From positions 124,001-188,000 of the forward strand of contig CAMBHL010000002.1 in assembly GCA_945867155.1 (NCBI GenBank): 64,000 nucleotides of DNA, written 5' to 3'. The DNA comes from an uncultured Eubacteriaceae bacterium. GTDB lineage: Bacteria; Bacillota; Clostridia; Eubacteriales; Eubacteriaceae. The position numbers were made by a program, and so were the translations under genes. The notes beneath the pieces are model-generated. The model saw only the letters and a program-made list of their open reading frames with translations. It was not told the DNA's origin and made no database searches. The stretch's first letter is position 1; every line of letters begins with the position of its first letter. This document shows, piece after piece, positions 1-8,471 of the stretch.

Positions 1-150
1 GCCGAAAATCACCGCGGCGGTGACCATCGGGTAGACAAAGGAAAATCCGGACGCGTTCATGTAAATCCCGTAGGCCAGGCCGAGAGCGAGGAAACTGGTC
101 CTGATGGGAATGGTATAGGGAAAAGCGGTTTTAAAAGCTTTTGTTTTCAT
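1..150 (-). CDS. azlC: AzlC-family amino-acid exporter subunit, N-terminal 50 residues (cut by window edge)
   Basis: The minus strand opens at position 150 with ATG after a GGAGG site and stays open to the window edge. The visible residues, including AFKTAFPYTIPI, ALGLAYGIYMN and GFSFVYPMV, match the start of AzlC proteins, the large subunit of the AzlCD branched-chain amino-acid exporters of the inner membrane. Only the first membrane segment can be seen. A second, complete azlC with azlD lies at 61849-62920 and differs clearly in sequence, so the organism has at least two such systems. Family assignment rests on 50 residues. Confidence 0.75.
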   Translation of the reverse strand, partial: MKTKAFKTAFPYTIPIRTSFLALGLAYGIYMNASGFSFVYPMVTAAVIFG

Positions 151-177
151 GCAAGCCTCCAAAATAAAACAAACCTT

Positions 178-206
178 ATTATATAAGAAAGGGAAGGAGG
201 CCGCAA
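178..206 (-). promoter_or_regulatory. Sigma-A promoter for the azlC fragment
   Basis: On the minus strand TTGCGG (206-201) and TATAAT (183-178) are separated by 17 bases, about 30 bases upstream of the azlC start. The -10 box is perfect and the -35 box is weak. Confidence 0.5.
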
Positions 207-251
207 GACGTGATCTGGGGGAGAAACCTTAAGAAATTTAAAAAATTAAAA

Positions 252-286
252 GTTGTTAGCACTCAACGCTTGACAGTGCTAACAAC
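252..286. promoter_or_regulatory. CIRCE operator (HrcA binding site)
   Basis: TTAGCACTC (256-264), nine bases, then CAGTGCTAA (274-282). This is the CIRCE consensus TTAGCACTC-N9-GAGTGCTAA with one mismatch (C for G at 274). The symmetry continues outward as GTTG (252-255) and CAAC (283-286). The right half overlaps the -35 box of the hsp20 promoter, so bound HrcA would block RNA polymerase. HrcA is the usual CIRCE repressor in Bacillota; its gene is not in the window. Confidence 0.92.
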
Positions 287-298
287 TCGCCCTATAAT
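270..298 (+). promoter_or_regulatory. Consensus sigma-A promoter of the hsp20 pair
   Basis: TTGACA (270-275), 17-base spacer, TATAAT (293-298): a perfect sigma-A promoter inside the CIRCE element. Transcription should start near 305, giving a leader of about 114 nt before the first hsp20. The leader begins with a GTTGTC (302-307)/GACAAC (321-326) hairpin. Confidence 0.9.
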
Positions 299-418
299 AT
301 AGTTGTCGAAAGGAAAGAGAGACAACAAGAAGAGACACCAAGCGACATGAAGCTGAATCCCCCGAGCGGAACAGTCCGAAGGGTCCGGCATCAAATTCAA
401 ATGAGGAGGTTATGAATC

Positions 419-847
419 ATGTTACCGAGCGTATTTGGAGAAAACTTATTCGATGAATTAATGAACACTGCATTTGACGATGGCTTTTTAAGAAATGTCC
501 GCAGAACAGACATGATGAAAACCGACGTTAAAGAATCTGATGATGGGTATCAACTTGCAGTTGACTTGCCGGGATTCACCAAAGATGATGTGACCGTCAA
601 ATTGGAAAACGGCAATCTGATCATCTCCGCTGAAACGAAGAAGACCGATGATAAGAAGAACGACAAAGGCGAATATGTGAGACGGGAACGTTACAGCGGC
701 AGCTGCACCAGAAGCTTTTATGTCGGCGACGCTTTGAAGAAAGATGACATCAAGGCGAGCATGAACGACGGGGTTTTGAAGATCACGATTCCGAAGAAAG
801 ATCAGAAAGCGGTTGACGAAGCTCAGCAGATTCTGATTGAAGGCTAA
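419..847 (+). CDS. hsp20: Small heat-shock protein, Hsp20/alpha-crystallin family (first copy)
   Basis: A 142-residue ATP-independent cytoplasmic chaperone that holds unfolding proteins. The alpha-crystallin domain spans roughly residues 35-135: KTDVKESDDGYQLAVDLPG at its start, VKLENGNLIISAET in the middle, GVLKITIPKK at its end. The ATG follows GAGGAGGT at 403-410; an ATG at 412 is out of frame. It is the first gene behind the CIRCE promoter. A close paralogue follows at 989 with the same opening (MLPSxFGENLFD), so the pair arose by tandem duplication. Confidence 0.95.
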   Translation: MLPSVFGENLFDELMNTAFDDGFLRNVRRTDMMKTDVKESDDGYQLAVDLPGFTKDDVTVKLENGNLIISAETKKTDDKKNDKGEYVRRERYSGSCTRSFYVGDALKKDDIKASMNDGVLKITIPKKDQKAVDEAQQILIEG

Positions 848-875
848 TTCCTTGAAGCGTCAGTGTTGACGCAAT

Positions 876-904
876 GCCGTCCGGCCTGGCGTGGGCCGGG
901 CGGC
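876..904 (+). terminator. GC-rich hairpin between the two hsp20 genes
   Basis: GCCGTCCGGCC (876-886), 7-base loop, GGCCGGGCGGC (894-904): an 11-bp stem with one G-U pair. No T-run follows, so it is not a standard intrinsic terminator. It more likely stabilises the 3' end of the first message, is a processing site, or lowers read-through. Confidence 0.5.
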
Positions 905-988
905 CTGACAACAATCCATCAGCCGAAAACCGGCGGATGTTTTTAAATAAATTAAAAATTATAAGTGAAAACAAGGAGGTTGGACACT

Positions 989-1420
989 ATGTTACCAAGC
1001 ACTTTCGGAGAAAATTTATTTGACAGTTTATTTGACAATGCATTTGACCGCAAGTTTTTCGGCGATGGCACTACATCGAGAGCCAATGTGATGAAGACAG
1101 ATGTTAAAGAAAATGACGATGCTTACACCGTTGATGTGGAACTGCCGGGATACAAGAAAGACGACGTGTCCGTCCGTTTTGAAAACGGCACCCTGACCGT
1201 TACGGCGACGAAGAAAGACAATAAAGATGAAAAAGACGACAAAGGCCAGTACGTGAGACGGGAACGCTACAGCGGCAGCTGCAGCAGAAGCTTCTACGTC
1301 GGTGAAGACATCAAGAAAGACGACATCAGCGCGAAGATGACCGACGGCGTTTTGACCCTGACCATTCCGAAGAAGGGCAAAGAAGAAATCGAAGCGTCCA
1401 AGCTGATTCAGATCGACTGA
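989..1420 (+). CDS. hsp20: Small heat-shock protein, Hsp20/alpha-crystallin family (second copy)
   Basis: A 143-residue paralogue of the gene at 419. I place the start at ATG 989 because AAGGAGGT lies at 973-980 and the product then begins MLPSTFGENLFD, aligned with copy one; an in-frame GTG at 965 lies upstream of that site and would add only the unaligned MKTRRLDT. The alpha-crystallin domain runs from KTDVKENDDAY to GVLTLTIPKK, and the tail ends in LIQID, resembling the C-terminal I-x-I contact of oligomeric sHSPs. No separate promoter is obvious, so it probably depends on the CIRCE promoter. Confidence 0.94.
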   Translation: MLPSTFGENLFDSLFDNAFDRKFFGDGTTSRANVMKTDVKENDDAYTVDVELPGYKKDDVSVRFENGTLTVTATKKDNKDEKDDKGQYVRRERYSGSCSRSFYVGEDIKKDDISAKMTDGVLTLTIPKKGKEEIEASKLIQID

Positions 1421-1611
1421 GATTTCAGACCGGACAATTTCCAGACAAAGAGACCATAAGCGAATATTGATTTTAAATTGATTTTGAACAGCGCTTCAAA
1501 TCATCAACAACCATTACACACCATACACCATATCGGGACGGCTCATTACATCCACACTCCCCCAAAATGAACCGCTCCCTCTCCTTTAAATAATCCATTC
1601 AATAAATCCAC

Positions 1612-1642
1612 AAAAAAAGCGATGCCTGCGCATCGCTTTTTT
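1612..1642. terminator. Bidirectional intrinsic terminator
   Basis: An A-run (1612-1618), GCGATG (1619-1624), 6-base loop, CATCGC (1631-1636), then a T-run (1637-1642). It ends both the hsp20 transcript and the converging thioesterase transcript. The 190 bases before it, after hsp20, hold no gene. Confidence 0.85.
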
Positions 1643-1653
1643 GCTGTAATTTT

Positions 1654-2091
1654 TTACACGCGAACACCGTTGATGGTCACGTCGGCGACTTTTACGCCTA
1701 AATCGTCCGTGACGTGAATGGCGAAAGTACAGGTGCGCTGCCCAGCCTTCAAGCATTCGGATTCAGCGAAAAGCATGCGGCCCTTTGAGGCGGAAAAATA
1801 CGTAATGTGCGCGTCGAAGGAAACCGTGTCCGGCTGGCCGGTGTTCGAGGCGATGGCGAAGGTAAAGTCCGCCAGGGTAAAAATGGCGCCGCCCATGACG
1901 AGGCCGAGGCCGTTGCGGTGGTCTTCGGTGATGGGCATGCGGCATTTGGCGTAGCCCGGTGCAACATCGATGAGTTCGCATTCGGTTTTTTTTGTTGCAA
2001 ACCGGTCTTTGGCAAAACGCTCCCGGGTTTCGGAAAGGAGCAGGGCGCGCTCTTCTTCAGATAATTTTTTGGCTTTATTTTTTAATTTCAA
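1654..2091 (-). CDS. PaaI-family hotdog thioesterase
   Basis: A cytoplasmic acyl-CoA thioesterase-like protein of about 145 residues. The hotdog signature RNGLGLVMGGAIFTLADF, the helix that carries the active-site region in PaaI/YdiI-type enzymes, lies near residues 60-78. The start is probably TTG at 2091, which has GGAG seven bases upstream; a TTG at 2097 would sit only one base from the same site. The gene stands alone between a shared terminator and the ABC importer, so the substrate cannot be inferred from context. Confidence 0.8.
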   Translation of the reverse strand: MKLKNKAKKLSEEERALLLSETRERFAKDRFATKKTECELIDVAPGYAKCRMPITEDHRNGLGLVMGGAIFTLADFTFAIASNTGQPDTVSFDAHITYFSASKGRMLFAESECLKAGQRTCTFAIHVTDDLGVKVADVTINGVRV

Positions 2092-2185
2092 AGTCAAACT
2101 CCAATTTTAAAATTTTTTGATATAGATTCATTATACCACTTAAGCGAAAATTAAAATAATATTAGCATTTTACAGTGATGAAGTG

Positions 2186-2191
2186 TATAAT
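2186..2191 (+). promoter_or_regulatory. -10 box (TATAAT) for the amino-acid ABC operon
   Basis: A perfect TATAAT 60 bases upstream of the binding-protein start. No convincing -35 box sits at the right distance. Confidence 0.45.
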
Positions 2192-2250
2192 AAACTTATC
2201 TTAAGAAATCCAGTGCGGACAGCACTGATTGTAAAGGAGCGGAATGTATT

Positions 2251-3069
2251 ATGAAAAAGAAACTTGTGGCGGTCTTGTTAACTGCGTGCCTGGCGATGGT
2301 TGTGGTGGCCGGATGCGGCAGCAGTTCATCGCGCCGGACGACATCTTCAAAAACCAGCACGAAAAATGACAGCAAAACCTTTGTCATCGGCGTCGACGAC
2401 ACCTTCCCGCCAATGGGATTCAGAAATAAAAAGAACAAAATCGTCGGATTCGACATCGATCTGGCCAGAGAAGCGGCCAAACGGATGAACATGAAGTTCA
2501 AGGTTCAGGCCATCAACTGGGATACCAAGGAAATGGAACTGAACAAGGGCAATATCGACGCCATCTGGAACGGGCTTTCCATCACTGAAGAACGGAAAAA
2601 GAAAATGGACTTTACGACCCCGTACCTGCAGAACGATCAGGTCATCGTCGTGAAAAAAGACTCTTCGATCGCATCCAAGGATGATCTGGCCGGCAAAACC
2701 GTCGGCTGCCAGAAAGGCTCTTCTGCAGAAGACGCTTTGGAAGCCGATCCGATTTACAAGAAAATCAAAGGCGGCAAACCCACGGAATTCGACGAAAATG
2801 TATCCTGTTTCCAGGATCTCGACGCGGGCCGGATTGACGCGATGGTCGTGGATTCCGTCGTGGCCAAGTACTACATTGCAAAACATCATTCCAACTTCAA
2901 GATCGTTGGCGAAAGCCTCCAGCCTGAACAATACGGCGTGGCCGTTAAAAAAGGCAACACCAAGATGCTGAACAAGATTCAGAAAGCACTGGATGACATG
3001 AAGGCGGACGGCACGGCCGGCAAGATTTCCAAGAAGTGGTTTGGAGAAGATATTATTTACAATAAATAA
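2251..3069 (+). CDS. Polar amino-acid ABC transporter, lipoprotein substrate-binding protein
   Basis: A 272-residue extracytoplasmic solute-binding protein of the GlnH/HisJ family (SBP_bac_3). A lipoprotein signal peptide ends in the lipobox VVAGC near residue 23, so it is tethered to the membrane. Family signatures are FVIGVDDTFPPMGF, GFDIDLAREAAKR and GLSITEERKKKMDF. It delivers ligand to the permease and ATPase that follow. A strong hairpin separates it from the permease, typical of operons that make more binding protein than membrane parts. The exact amino acid cannot be read from sequence alone. Confidence 0.92.
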   Translation: MKKKLVAVLLTACLAMVVVAGCGSSSSRRTTSSKTSTKNDSKTFVIGVDDTFPPMGFRNKKNKIVGFDIDLAREAAKRMNMKFKVQAINWDTKEMELNKGNIDAIWNGLSITEERKKKMDFTTPYLQNDQVIVVKKDSSIASKDDLAGKTVGCQKGSSAEDALEADPIYKKIKGGKPTEFDENVSCFQDLDAGRIDAMVVDSVVAKYYIAKHHSNFKIVGESLQPEQYGVAVKKGNTKMLNKIQKALDDMKADGTAGKISKKWFGEDIIYNK

Positions 3070-3094
3070 ACGTCAAATAAGCGTAGATATTCTT

Positions 3095-3135
3095 GCAGAC
3101 TTCTCGATTTTTCGGGAGGTCTGCTATTTGTTTTT
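3095..3135 (+). terminator. Attenuating hairpin between binding protein and permease genes
   Basis: A 13-bp stem (3095-3107 with 3112-3124, two G-U pairs) with a TTTT loop, followed by TATTTGTTTTT. It should act as a partial terminator or 3' stabiliser, giving excess binding-protein mRNA over the downstream genes. Confidence 0.75.
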
Positions 3136-3159
3136 ATTTAAAAATTCAAGGAGGATGAA

Positions 3160-3813
3160 ATGAGTCCACACGTATTGTCCCTGCTTAGCTCGATCATGGC
3201 GGGGCTCGGAAAGACTTTGTCTTTGTTTGCAATTTCATTGATTGTGTCAATTCCCCTCGGTTTTCTCGTGACCCTAATGCTCAGAAGCAAGCTGAAAGTG
3301 GTGAAAGGGATCGCCGAGGTTTACGTCTATATTTTAAGGGGCACGCCCCTTTTACTGCAGCTGTTCTTTGTCTATTTCGGGCTGCCTTTTATTCCGGGCA
3401 TCGGGAAGTACATGGTCTTTGAACGGTTTCAGGCGGCATGTATCGCTTTTGCTTTGAACTACGCAGCGTACTTCGCTGAAATTTTCAGAGGCGGCCTTCT
3501 CGCCATCGACGACGGCCAGTACGAAGCGGCTAAAGTGCTGGGCCTGACCCATTTCCAGACCATGTGGCGCGTGGTGCTGCCCCAGATGATCCGGGTGACC
3601 CTGCCGGCGGTGTCCAACGAAACCATCGTCCTCGTCAAGGACACGGCGCTGGTCACGGCTATCGCGGTGCCGGAAATCATGTACTACGCCAAAGGCGCCG
3701 TGGTGCGGGACGCCGACCCGACCGCTTTTATTGTGGCTGGGGCGATTTATCTCGTGATTAATTTCTTCATCACGATTATTTTCAAAGAACTGGAAAAGAA
3801 GACAGATTTTTAA
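3160..3813 (+). CDS. Polar amino-acid ABC transporter permease
   Basis: A 217-residue integral membrane protein of the His/Glu/Gln/Arg/opine permease family. It begins with a hydrophobic helix (residues 10-35) and has further segments near 55-75, 85-105 and 180-205. The cytoplasmic EAA loop that docks on the ATPase reads [22 protein letters not shown] near residues 121-142. The ATG follows AAGGAGGATGAA. It is followed 14 bases later by the ATPase gene. It probably works as a homodimer, since there is only one permease gene. Confidence 0.93.
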   Translation: MSPHVLSLLSSIMAGLGKTLSLFAISLIVSIPLGFLVTLMLRSKLKVVKGIAEVYVYILRGTPLLLQLFFVYFGLPFIPGIGKYMVFERFQAACIAFALNYAAYFAEIFRGGLLAIDDGQYEAAKVLGLTHFQTMWRVVLPQMIRVTLPAVSNETIVLVKDTALVTAIAVPEIMYYAKGAVVRDADPTAFIVAGAIYLVINFFITIIFKELEKKTDF

Positions 3814-3827
3814 GAAAAGAGGAATCT

Positions 3828-4586
3828 ATGGGAAAAACAATGATACGCGTGTCCGGACTGAATAAGCGTTTCGGAGACAACCACGTGTTAAAAGATATTA
3901 ATTTTGAAGTGGAACAGGGGGATGTGATCGCCATCATCGGTTCTTCGGGATCGGGGAAATCGACGCTCCTCCGGTGCCTGATCGACCTTGAAAAGGCAGA
4001 CGGCGGCACCATCATGATCGAAGACAAGGCCCTGGTCAAAGACGGGGTTCAGGCGCCGCCAACGGAGGTGCGGAAAATCATCTCCCGGATGGGCGTGGTT
4101 TTCCAGCATTTCAACCTCTTTCCTCATCTTTCGGTACGCAAAAACCTTCAGCTCGCGCCGAAAATCGTGAACAAGGAAAACAAGGCGAAAATCGAAGCCC
4201 ATACAGAAAAGCTTCTCGGTGAAGTCGGACTGGAAAGCCGCATCGATGCGATGCCCTCCACTTTATCCGGGGGTGAAAAGCAGCGGGTCGCCATCGCCCG
4301 GGCCCTGATGATGAATCCGGACATCATGCTCTTTGACGAACCAACCTCCGCTCTGGACCCGGAACTCACCGGCGAAGTGCTCAAGGTCATGAGCGACCTG
4401 GCAAAGGCGAAGATGACGATGATCGTGGTGACCCACGAAATGGGATTTGCCCGTTCCGCGGCGAATAAGATTTTGTTTATGAACGACGGCATCATCCTCG
4501 AAGAAGGGACGCCGGACGATATTTTCAACCATCCGAAAAATCAGCGGACCAAAGATTTCCTTGCATCGATTACAAATAAAGATTAA
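3828..4586 (+). CDS. Polar amino-acid ABC transporter ATP-binding protein
   Basis: A 252-residue ATPase that powers the importer encoded by the two preceding genes. It has a Walker A motif (GSSGSGKST, about residues 38-46), Q-loop region [14 protein letters not shown] signature LSGGEKQR, Walker [15 protein letters not shown] and switch histidine VVTHEMGFA, all intact. Length and motifs are typical of GlnQ-type ATPases. Start ATG follows an AGAGGA site. Last gene of the operon; no obvious terminator follows. Confidence 0.95.
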   Translation: MGKTMIRVSGLNKRFGDNHVLKDINFEVEQGDVIAIIGSSGSGKSTLLRCLIDLEKADGGTIMIEDKALVKDGVQAPPTEVRKIISRMGVVFQHFNLFPHLSVRKNLQLAPKIVNKENKAKIEAHTEKLLGEVGLESRIDAMPSTLSGGEKQRVAIARALMMNPDIMLFDEPTSALDPELTGEVLKVMSDLAKAKMTMIVVTHEMGFARSAANKILFMNDGIILEEGTPDDIFNHPKNQRTKDFLASITNKD

Positions 4587-4616
4587 TGAAAAAAACAAAC
4601 GGCCAAAATTGTTTTG

Positions 4617-4625
4617 TGCTATGAT
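4617..4625 (+). promoter_or_regulatory. Extended -10 promoter for the patatin-metF-ktr group
   Basis: TGCTATGAT (4617-4625) is an extended -10 element, 28 bases before the patatin start. No good -35 box is present, as is usual for extended -10 promoters. Confidence 0.5.
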
Positions 4626-4652
4626 GTGTTATACATTTAAAGGAGAAAAGCC

Positions 4653-5561
4653 ATGTGCAAAACAACCAACAGTTCCCCCGCGGGAAAAGTAGCCGTGATT
4701 GATGTTGGCGGCGGCCAGCGGGGCATATACGGTGCCGGCATTTTCGACACCTGCCTGGATCAGCATGTCCGGTTTGACATGACCTACGGTATTTCGGCCG
4801 GCTCTGCCAACGTCACTTCTTATCTGGCCGGACAGCGGGGCCGCAATCACACCTATTACGGCGAATACTGTCTGAGAAAAGAATACAAAAGCATGAAGGT
4901 TTTGGCGAAAAAACATGCGGTGATCGATCTGCACTACGTGTACGCCACCCTTTCCAATTCCGACGGCGAATATCCCCTGGATTTTCCGGCCATGATGGCC
5001 AATCCGGCGCCGTGCACGGTGATCGCCACAGACGCGGCGACGGGATATCCCCATTATTTTACAAAAGACGATTTTTCCCAGGATCACTATGACGTGATCA
5101 TCGCCAGCTGTTCGGTGCCGGTGTTTACCCGTCCGGCGCCTGTGGACGGCCGGCTGTATTTTGACGGGGCGATTTCCAATCCCATCCCCCTTCAGAAAGC
5201 CTTTGACGACGGGGCGGATGCGGTCGTTTTGATTTTGACCCGGCCGAAGCACTTTTTCAGAAAAACTTCCTCCGACCGCTTCTTGTCAAAACTGCTGCGG
5301 CGCCATTATCCCGAAGCTGCGAAAGTCTTTTCACGGCGCGCCATCACCTACAACCGGGATCTCAGAAAGGCCCTGGCTCTCGAAAAACAGGGCAAGGTGC
5401 TCATCGTCGCGCCGGACAATATCGCCGGCATGAAAACCCTGGGAACGGACCCTGAAGCGGGAGAAAGGCTGTACCAAAAGGGCCTGGCAGACGGCGAAGC
5501 AATTGCCGCTTTTGTCGACCGCTGGCACCATCAAAGAGGAGAACAGAATGAAACTGAGTGA
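4653..5561 (+). CDS. Patatin-like phospholipase (first copy)
   Basis: A 302-residue lipid acyl hydrolase of the bacterial patatin family. It has the oxyanion-hole glycine segment (GGGQRG, about residues 19-24), nucleophile motif GISAG with Ser48, and catalytic aspartate in FDGAISNPIP (Asp171), so the Ser-Asp dyad is complete. No signal peptide; probably cytoplasmic. ATG follows AAAGGAGA. Its last 14 bases overlap metF. A second, divergent patatin follows the ktr genes at 8472. The substrate is unknown; family members hydrolyse phospholipids or lysophospholipids. Confidence 0.88.
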   Translation: MCKTTNSSPAGKVAVIDVGGGQRGIYGAGIFDTCLDQHVRFDMTYGISAGSANVTSYLAGQRGRNHTYYGEYCLRKEYKSMKVLAKKHAVIDLHYVYATLSNSDGEYPLDFPAMMANPAPCTVIATDAATGYPHYFTKDDFSQDHYDVIIASCSVPVFTRPAPVDGRLYFDGAISNPIPLQKAFDDGADAVVLILTRPKHFFRKTSSDRFLSKLLRRHYPEAAKVFSRRAITYNRDLRKALALEKQGKVLIVAPDNIAGMKTLGTDPEAGERLYQKGLADGEAIAAFVDRWHHQRGEQNETE

Positions 5562-6414
5562 ACAATTAAAAACCGAACGTCCGATGCTGTCTTTTGAAGT
5601 GTTCCCGCCTAAAACAGAAGCGCGGTTTGAACCCATTATGGCAGCGGTCGAAGGCATCGCGAAGCTGGATCCGGCCTACATGAGCGTGACCTACGGCGCC
5701 GGCGGCGGCACCAGCCAGTACACCGTCGAAATCGCCAAACGCATCAAGGCGATGAACGTGACGCCCCTGGCCCATTTGACCTGCGTTTCCAGCGATGAAG
5801 CCACCGTCCGGACCCAGCTGACGGCTTTGAAAGCGGCGGGCATCGAAAACATTCTGGCCCTCCGGGGCGATCTGCCGAAAGATTACGTACCTGGGCCTTA
5901 CCGCCACGCGTCGGAACTCATCGACGAAATTCACCGTTTCAGTCCGGATTTCTGCATCGGCGGCGCGTGCTATCCCGAAGGCCACCCCGAATCGGAAAGA
6001 CAGAAGGACGACATCCGGTACCTTAAAGAAAAAGTCGACCGGGGCTGTGAGTTTTTGACGACCCAGATGTTTTTCGACAACGATTTGTTTTACAACTTCA
6101 TGTACAAAATCCGGCAGGCCGGCATCAACGTACCGATTGTCGCGGGTATCATGCCGGTGACCAACGCGGCGCAGATCAGCCGCATCGTCGATTTGTCCGG
6201 CGCCTTCATGCCTCAGTCGTTCCTCAACATCGTCGATCATTTCCGGGATGACCCGGCTTCCATTTACGAAGCCGGCATCGCCTACGCGACGGAACAGATC
6301 GTCGATTTATTCGCCAACGGCATCGACCATGTTCACGTGTATTCCATGAATAAGCCGGATGTTGCGGCAGCGATTCAAAACAATCTGAAGGGCATTTTAG
6401 GCAAAACCAAATAA
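5548..6414 (+). CDS. metF: Methylenetetrahydrofolate reductase
   Basis: A 288-residue flavoenzyme interconverting 5,10-methylene-THF and 5-methyl-THF for methionine synthesis or, in acetogens, the methyl branch of the Wood-Ljungdahl pathway. Diagnostic stretches are SFEVFPPK near the N-terminus, the glycine-rich VTYGAGGG, LALRGDLP and FLTTQMFFDN. I chose ATG 5548, preceded by AGAGGAG, which overlaps the patatin stop by 14 bases; a longer frame from 5503 would add 15 unaligned residues. The Wood-Ljungdahl role is possible but no other pathway gene is in the window. Confidence 0.93.
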   Translation: MKLSEQLKTERPMLSFEVFPPKTEARFEPIMAAVEGIAKLDPAYMSVTYGAGGGTSQYTVEIAKRIKAMNVTPLAHLTCVSSDEATVRTQLTALKAAGIENILALRGDLPKDYVPGPYRHASELIDEIHRFSPDFCIGGACYPEGHPESERQKDDIRYLKEKVDRGCEFLTTQMFFDNDLFYNFMYKIRQAGINVPIVAGIMPVTNAAQISRIVDLSGAFMPQSFLNIVDHFRDDPASIYEAGIAYATEQIVDLFANGIDHVHVYSMNKPDVAAAIQNNLKGILGKTK

Positions 6415-6415
6415 A

Positions 6416-7783
6416 ATGGAACTTTTATCAATTAATGATTTTACAGGGAAGAGACGGCTGCGCAAGCAGCCGTCTTCTGCGCGGCTGATCGTCATCGGCT
6501 TCGCGGCGGTCATTTTGGCCGGCGCCCTGATTCTGATGCTCCCGATCGCTTCGAAGGGACCGGGGCACGCCAGCTTCGCCGACGCCTTGTTCACGTCGAC
6601 GTCTGCGGTCTGTGTGACCGGGCTCATCGTCCAGGATACGGCGACCTATTGGACGGCCTTTGGCCAGGCCGTCATCATCACGCTGATTCAGATTGGCGGT
6701 CTGGGCGTGGTGACCATGGCCATGTCCATTTTTATCGCCTCTGGACGGCGGATCGGCTTGATGCAGCGCTCGTTTATGCAGGATTCCATTTCGGCGCCCC
6801 AGGTGGGCGGCATCATCCGCCTCACCGGCTTTATCTTAAAAGGCACGGCCCTCATCGAAGGCATTGGCGCGGCCGTGATGGCGCCGACCTTTATCCGCGA
6901 GTTCGGGCTGGGAAAGGGCATTTGGTACGCGGTCTTTCATTCGATTTCGGCCTTCTGCAATGCGGGCTTTGATTTGATGGGCGTGCACAAGAAATTCAGC
7001 TCCATCACGGAATTTGTGGGCAATCCGGCGATCTCCGTTACCATCGCCCTGCTCATTGTCGTCGGCGGGATCGGCTTCATCGTCTGGAACGACATCGCCA
7101 CTTACAAGACGGATTTCAAGCGCTACCGCCTTCAGAGCAAGGTGGCGCTGGTGACGACCGCTTTTCTCATCGCGGTGCCGACACTGTATTTCTTCTTCTT
7201 CCAGACCCAGGCGCTGCCGAAAAGCACTGGAGCACGCTGGCTCGCCGCCTTTTTCCAGGCGGTCACCCCGAGAACGGCCGGGTTTAATTCCGTCGATCTG
7301 ACGAAGTTCAACGACACCGGCATTTCAGTTCTGACGATTCTCCAGCTCATCGGGGGCTCTCCAGGATCGACCGCCGGCGGGATGAAAACCACTACCTTTG
7401 CGGTGATGCTGGCGGAAGCCATTTCTGTGTTTGTCCAGTCCGGCGACGTGCACTTTTTTAAGCGCAAGATTCCGGAAGACACGGTGCGCCGGGCCGGGGC
7501 CATTTTGATGATGTACATCACCTTGTTTCTCGTGGGCGGTTTCATCATTTCTTCAGTGGAAAATCTGCCCATCACGACCTGTCTCTTTGAAACGGCTTCG
7601 GCCATCGGGACAGTCGGCCTGACTTTGGGCATTACCCCGCATCTGACGCTGATCTCAAGAACGGTGCTGGTGCTTTTGATGTACTTTGGACGCGTCGGCG
7701 GGCTGACCATTTTCTTCGCTTTGTCTTCGGGACCGAAAATTTCGCATTCCCGTCTGCCGAGAGAAGATCTCACGGTCGGTTGA
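6416..7783 (+). CDS. ktrB: TrkH/KtrB-family potassium channel subunit
   Basis: A 455-residue membrane protein, the ion-conducting half of a Ktr potassium uptake system. The four selectivity-filter loops characteristic of the superfamily are visible: TSAVCVTGL, SAFCNAGFDL, TPRTAGFNSV and SAIGTVGLTL. About eight to ten membrane segments surround them. The start lies one base after the metF stop and lacks a clear Shine-Dalgarno, so translation probably depends on ribosomes finishing metF. The next gene encodes its regulatory RCK subunit. Confidence 0.92.
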   Translation: MELLSINDFTGKRRLRKQPSSARLIVIGFAAVILAGALILMLPIASKGPGHASFADALFTSTSAVCVTGLIVQDTATYWTAFGQAVIITLIQIGGLGVVTMAMSIFIASGRRIGLMQRSFMQDSISAPQVGGIIRLTGFILKGTALIEGIGAAVMAPTFIREFGLGKGIWYAVFHSISAFCNAGFDLMGVHKKFSSITEFVGNPAISVTIALLIVVGGIGFIVWNDIATYKTDFKRYRLQSKVALVTTAFLIAVPTLYFFFFQTQALPKSTGARWLAAFFQAVTPRTAGFNSVDLTKFNDTGISVLTILQLIGGSPGSTAGGMKTTTFAVMLAEAISVFVQSGDVHFFKRKIPEDTVRRAGAILMMYITLFLVGGFIISSVENLPITTCLFETASAIGTVGLTLGITPHLTLISRTVLVLLMYFGRVGGLTIFFALSSGPKISHSRLPREDLTVG

Positions 7784-7802
7784 TTTATATAGGAGCGATT
7801 GT

Positions 7803-8456
7803 ATGAAAGTAAAATCGATATTGTTAATTGGTTTGGGGCGTTTTGGACGCCATGTCGCCATGCGGCTGAACGAAGTGGGCCAGGAAGTCATGGCGGTGGA
7901 CCACGATGAAGAACGGGTCAACAAGGTGCTGCCCATTGTGACCAGTGCGCTGATCGGCGACAGCACGGACCCGGATTTTCTGGCCTCTCTGGGGATTCGC
8001 AATTTTGACATGTGCATCGTCGCCATCGGCGATGATTTTCAGGCCTCTTTGGAAACGACCGATCTGCTCAAGGAACTCGGGGCGAAGCACATCATTTCCA
8101 GAGCGTGCTCGGACATTCAGGCGAAGTTTCTGCTGCGCAACGGCGCAGACTCCATCGCCTTCCCCGAAAGACAGCTCGCAGAGTGGCTGGCGATCCGATC
8201 CAGCTCGGACAACATCATCGACTATTTTGAACTGGATCACGAACACGCCATTTACGAAATTTCAGTGCCGAAATCCTGGGCCGGTCAGACCGTCAGCGAT
8301 CTGGACACCCGGAAAAAATACGGCATCAACATTTTGGCCGTCAAACGAGAAAACCGGCTGGACACGTCGGTGACACCCAAGATGATCCTCGAAGAAAAAG
8401 ACACGATTTTGATTTTGGGAAAACGGGATGAAATTCAGAAAATCATCGATGCTTAA
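7803..8456 (+). CDS. ktrA: KtrA/TrkA-family potassium uptake regulatory subunit
   Basis: A 217-residue cytoplasmic gating protein with an N-terminal RCK (TrkA-N) Rossmann domain (GLGRFGRH, residues 10-17; acidic residues of AVDHDEER near 34-41 bind nucleotide ribose) and a C-terminal TrkA-C domain from about residue 140. It binds nucleotides and gates KtrB, encoded 20 bases upstream. ATG follows AGGAGCG. The complex admits K+ in response to osmotic or membrane-potential change. Confidence 0.93.
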   Translation: MKVKSILLIGLGRFGRHVAMRLNEVGQEVMAVDHDEERVNKVLPIVTSALIGDSTDPDFLASLGIRNFDMCIVAIGDDFQASLETTDLLKELGAKHIISRACSDIQAKFLLRNGADSIAFPERQLAEWLAIRSSSDNIIDYFELDHEHAIYEISVPKSWAGQTVSDLDTRKKYGINILAVKRENRLDTSVTPKMILEEKDTILILGKRDEIQKIIDA

Positions 8457-8471
8457 CACCAGGGAGTCGGC

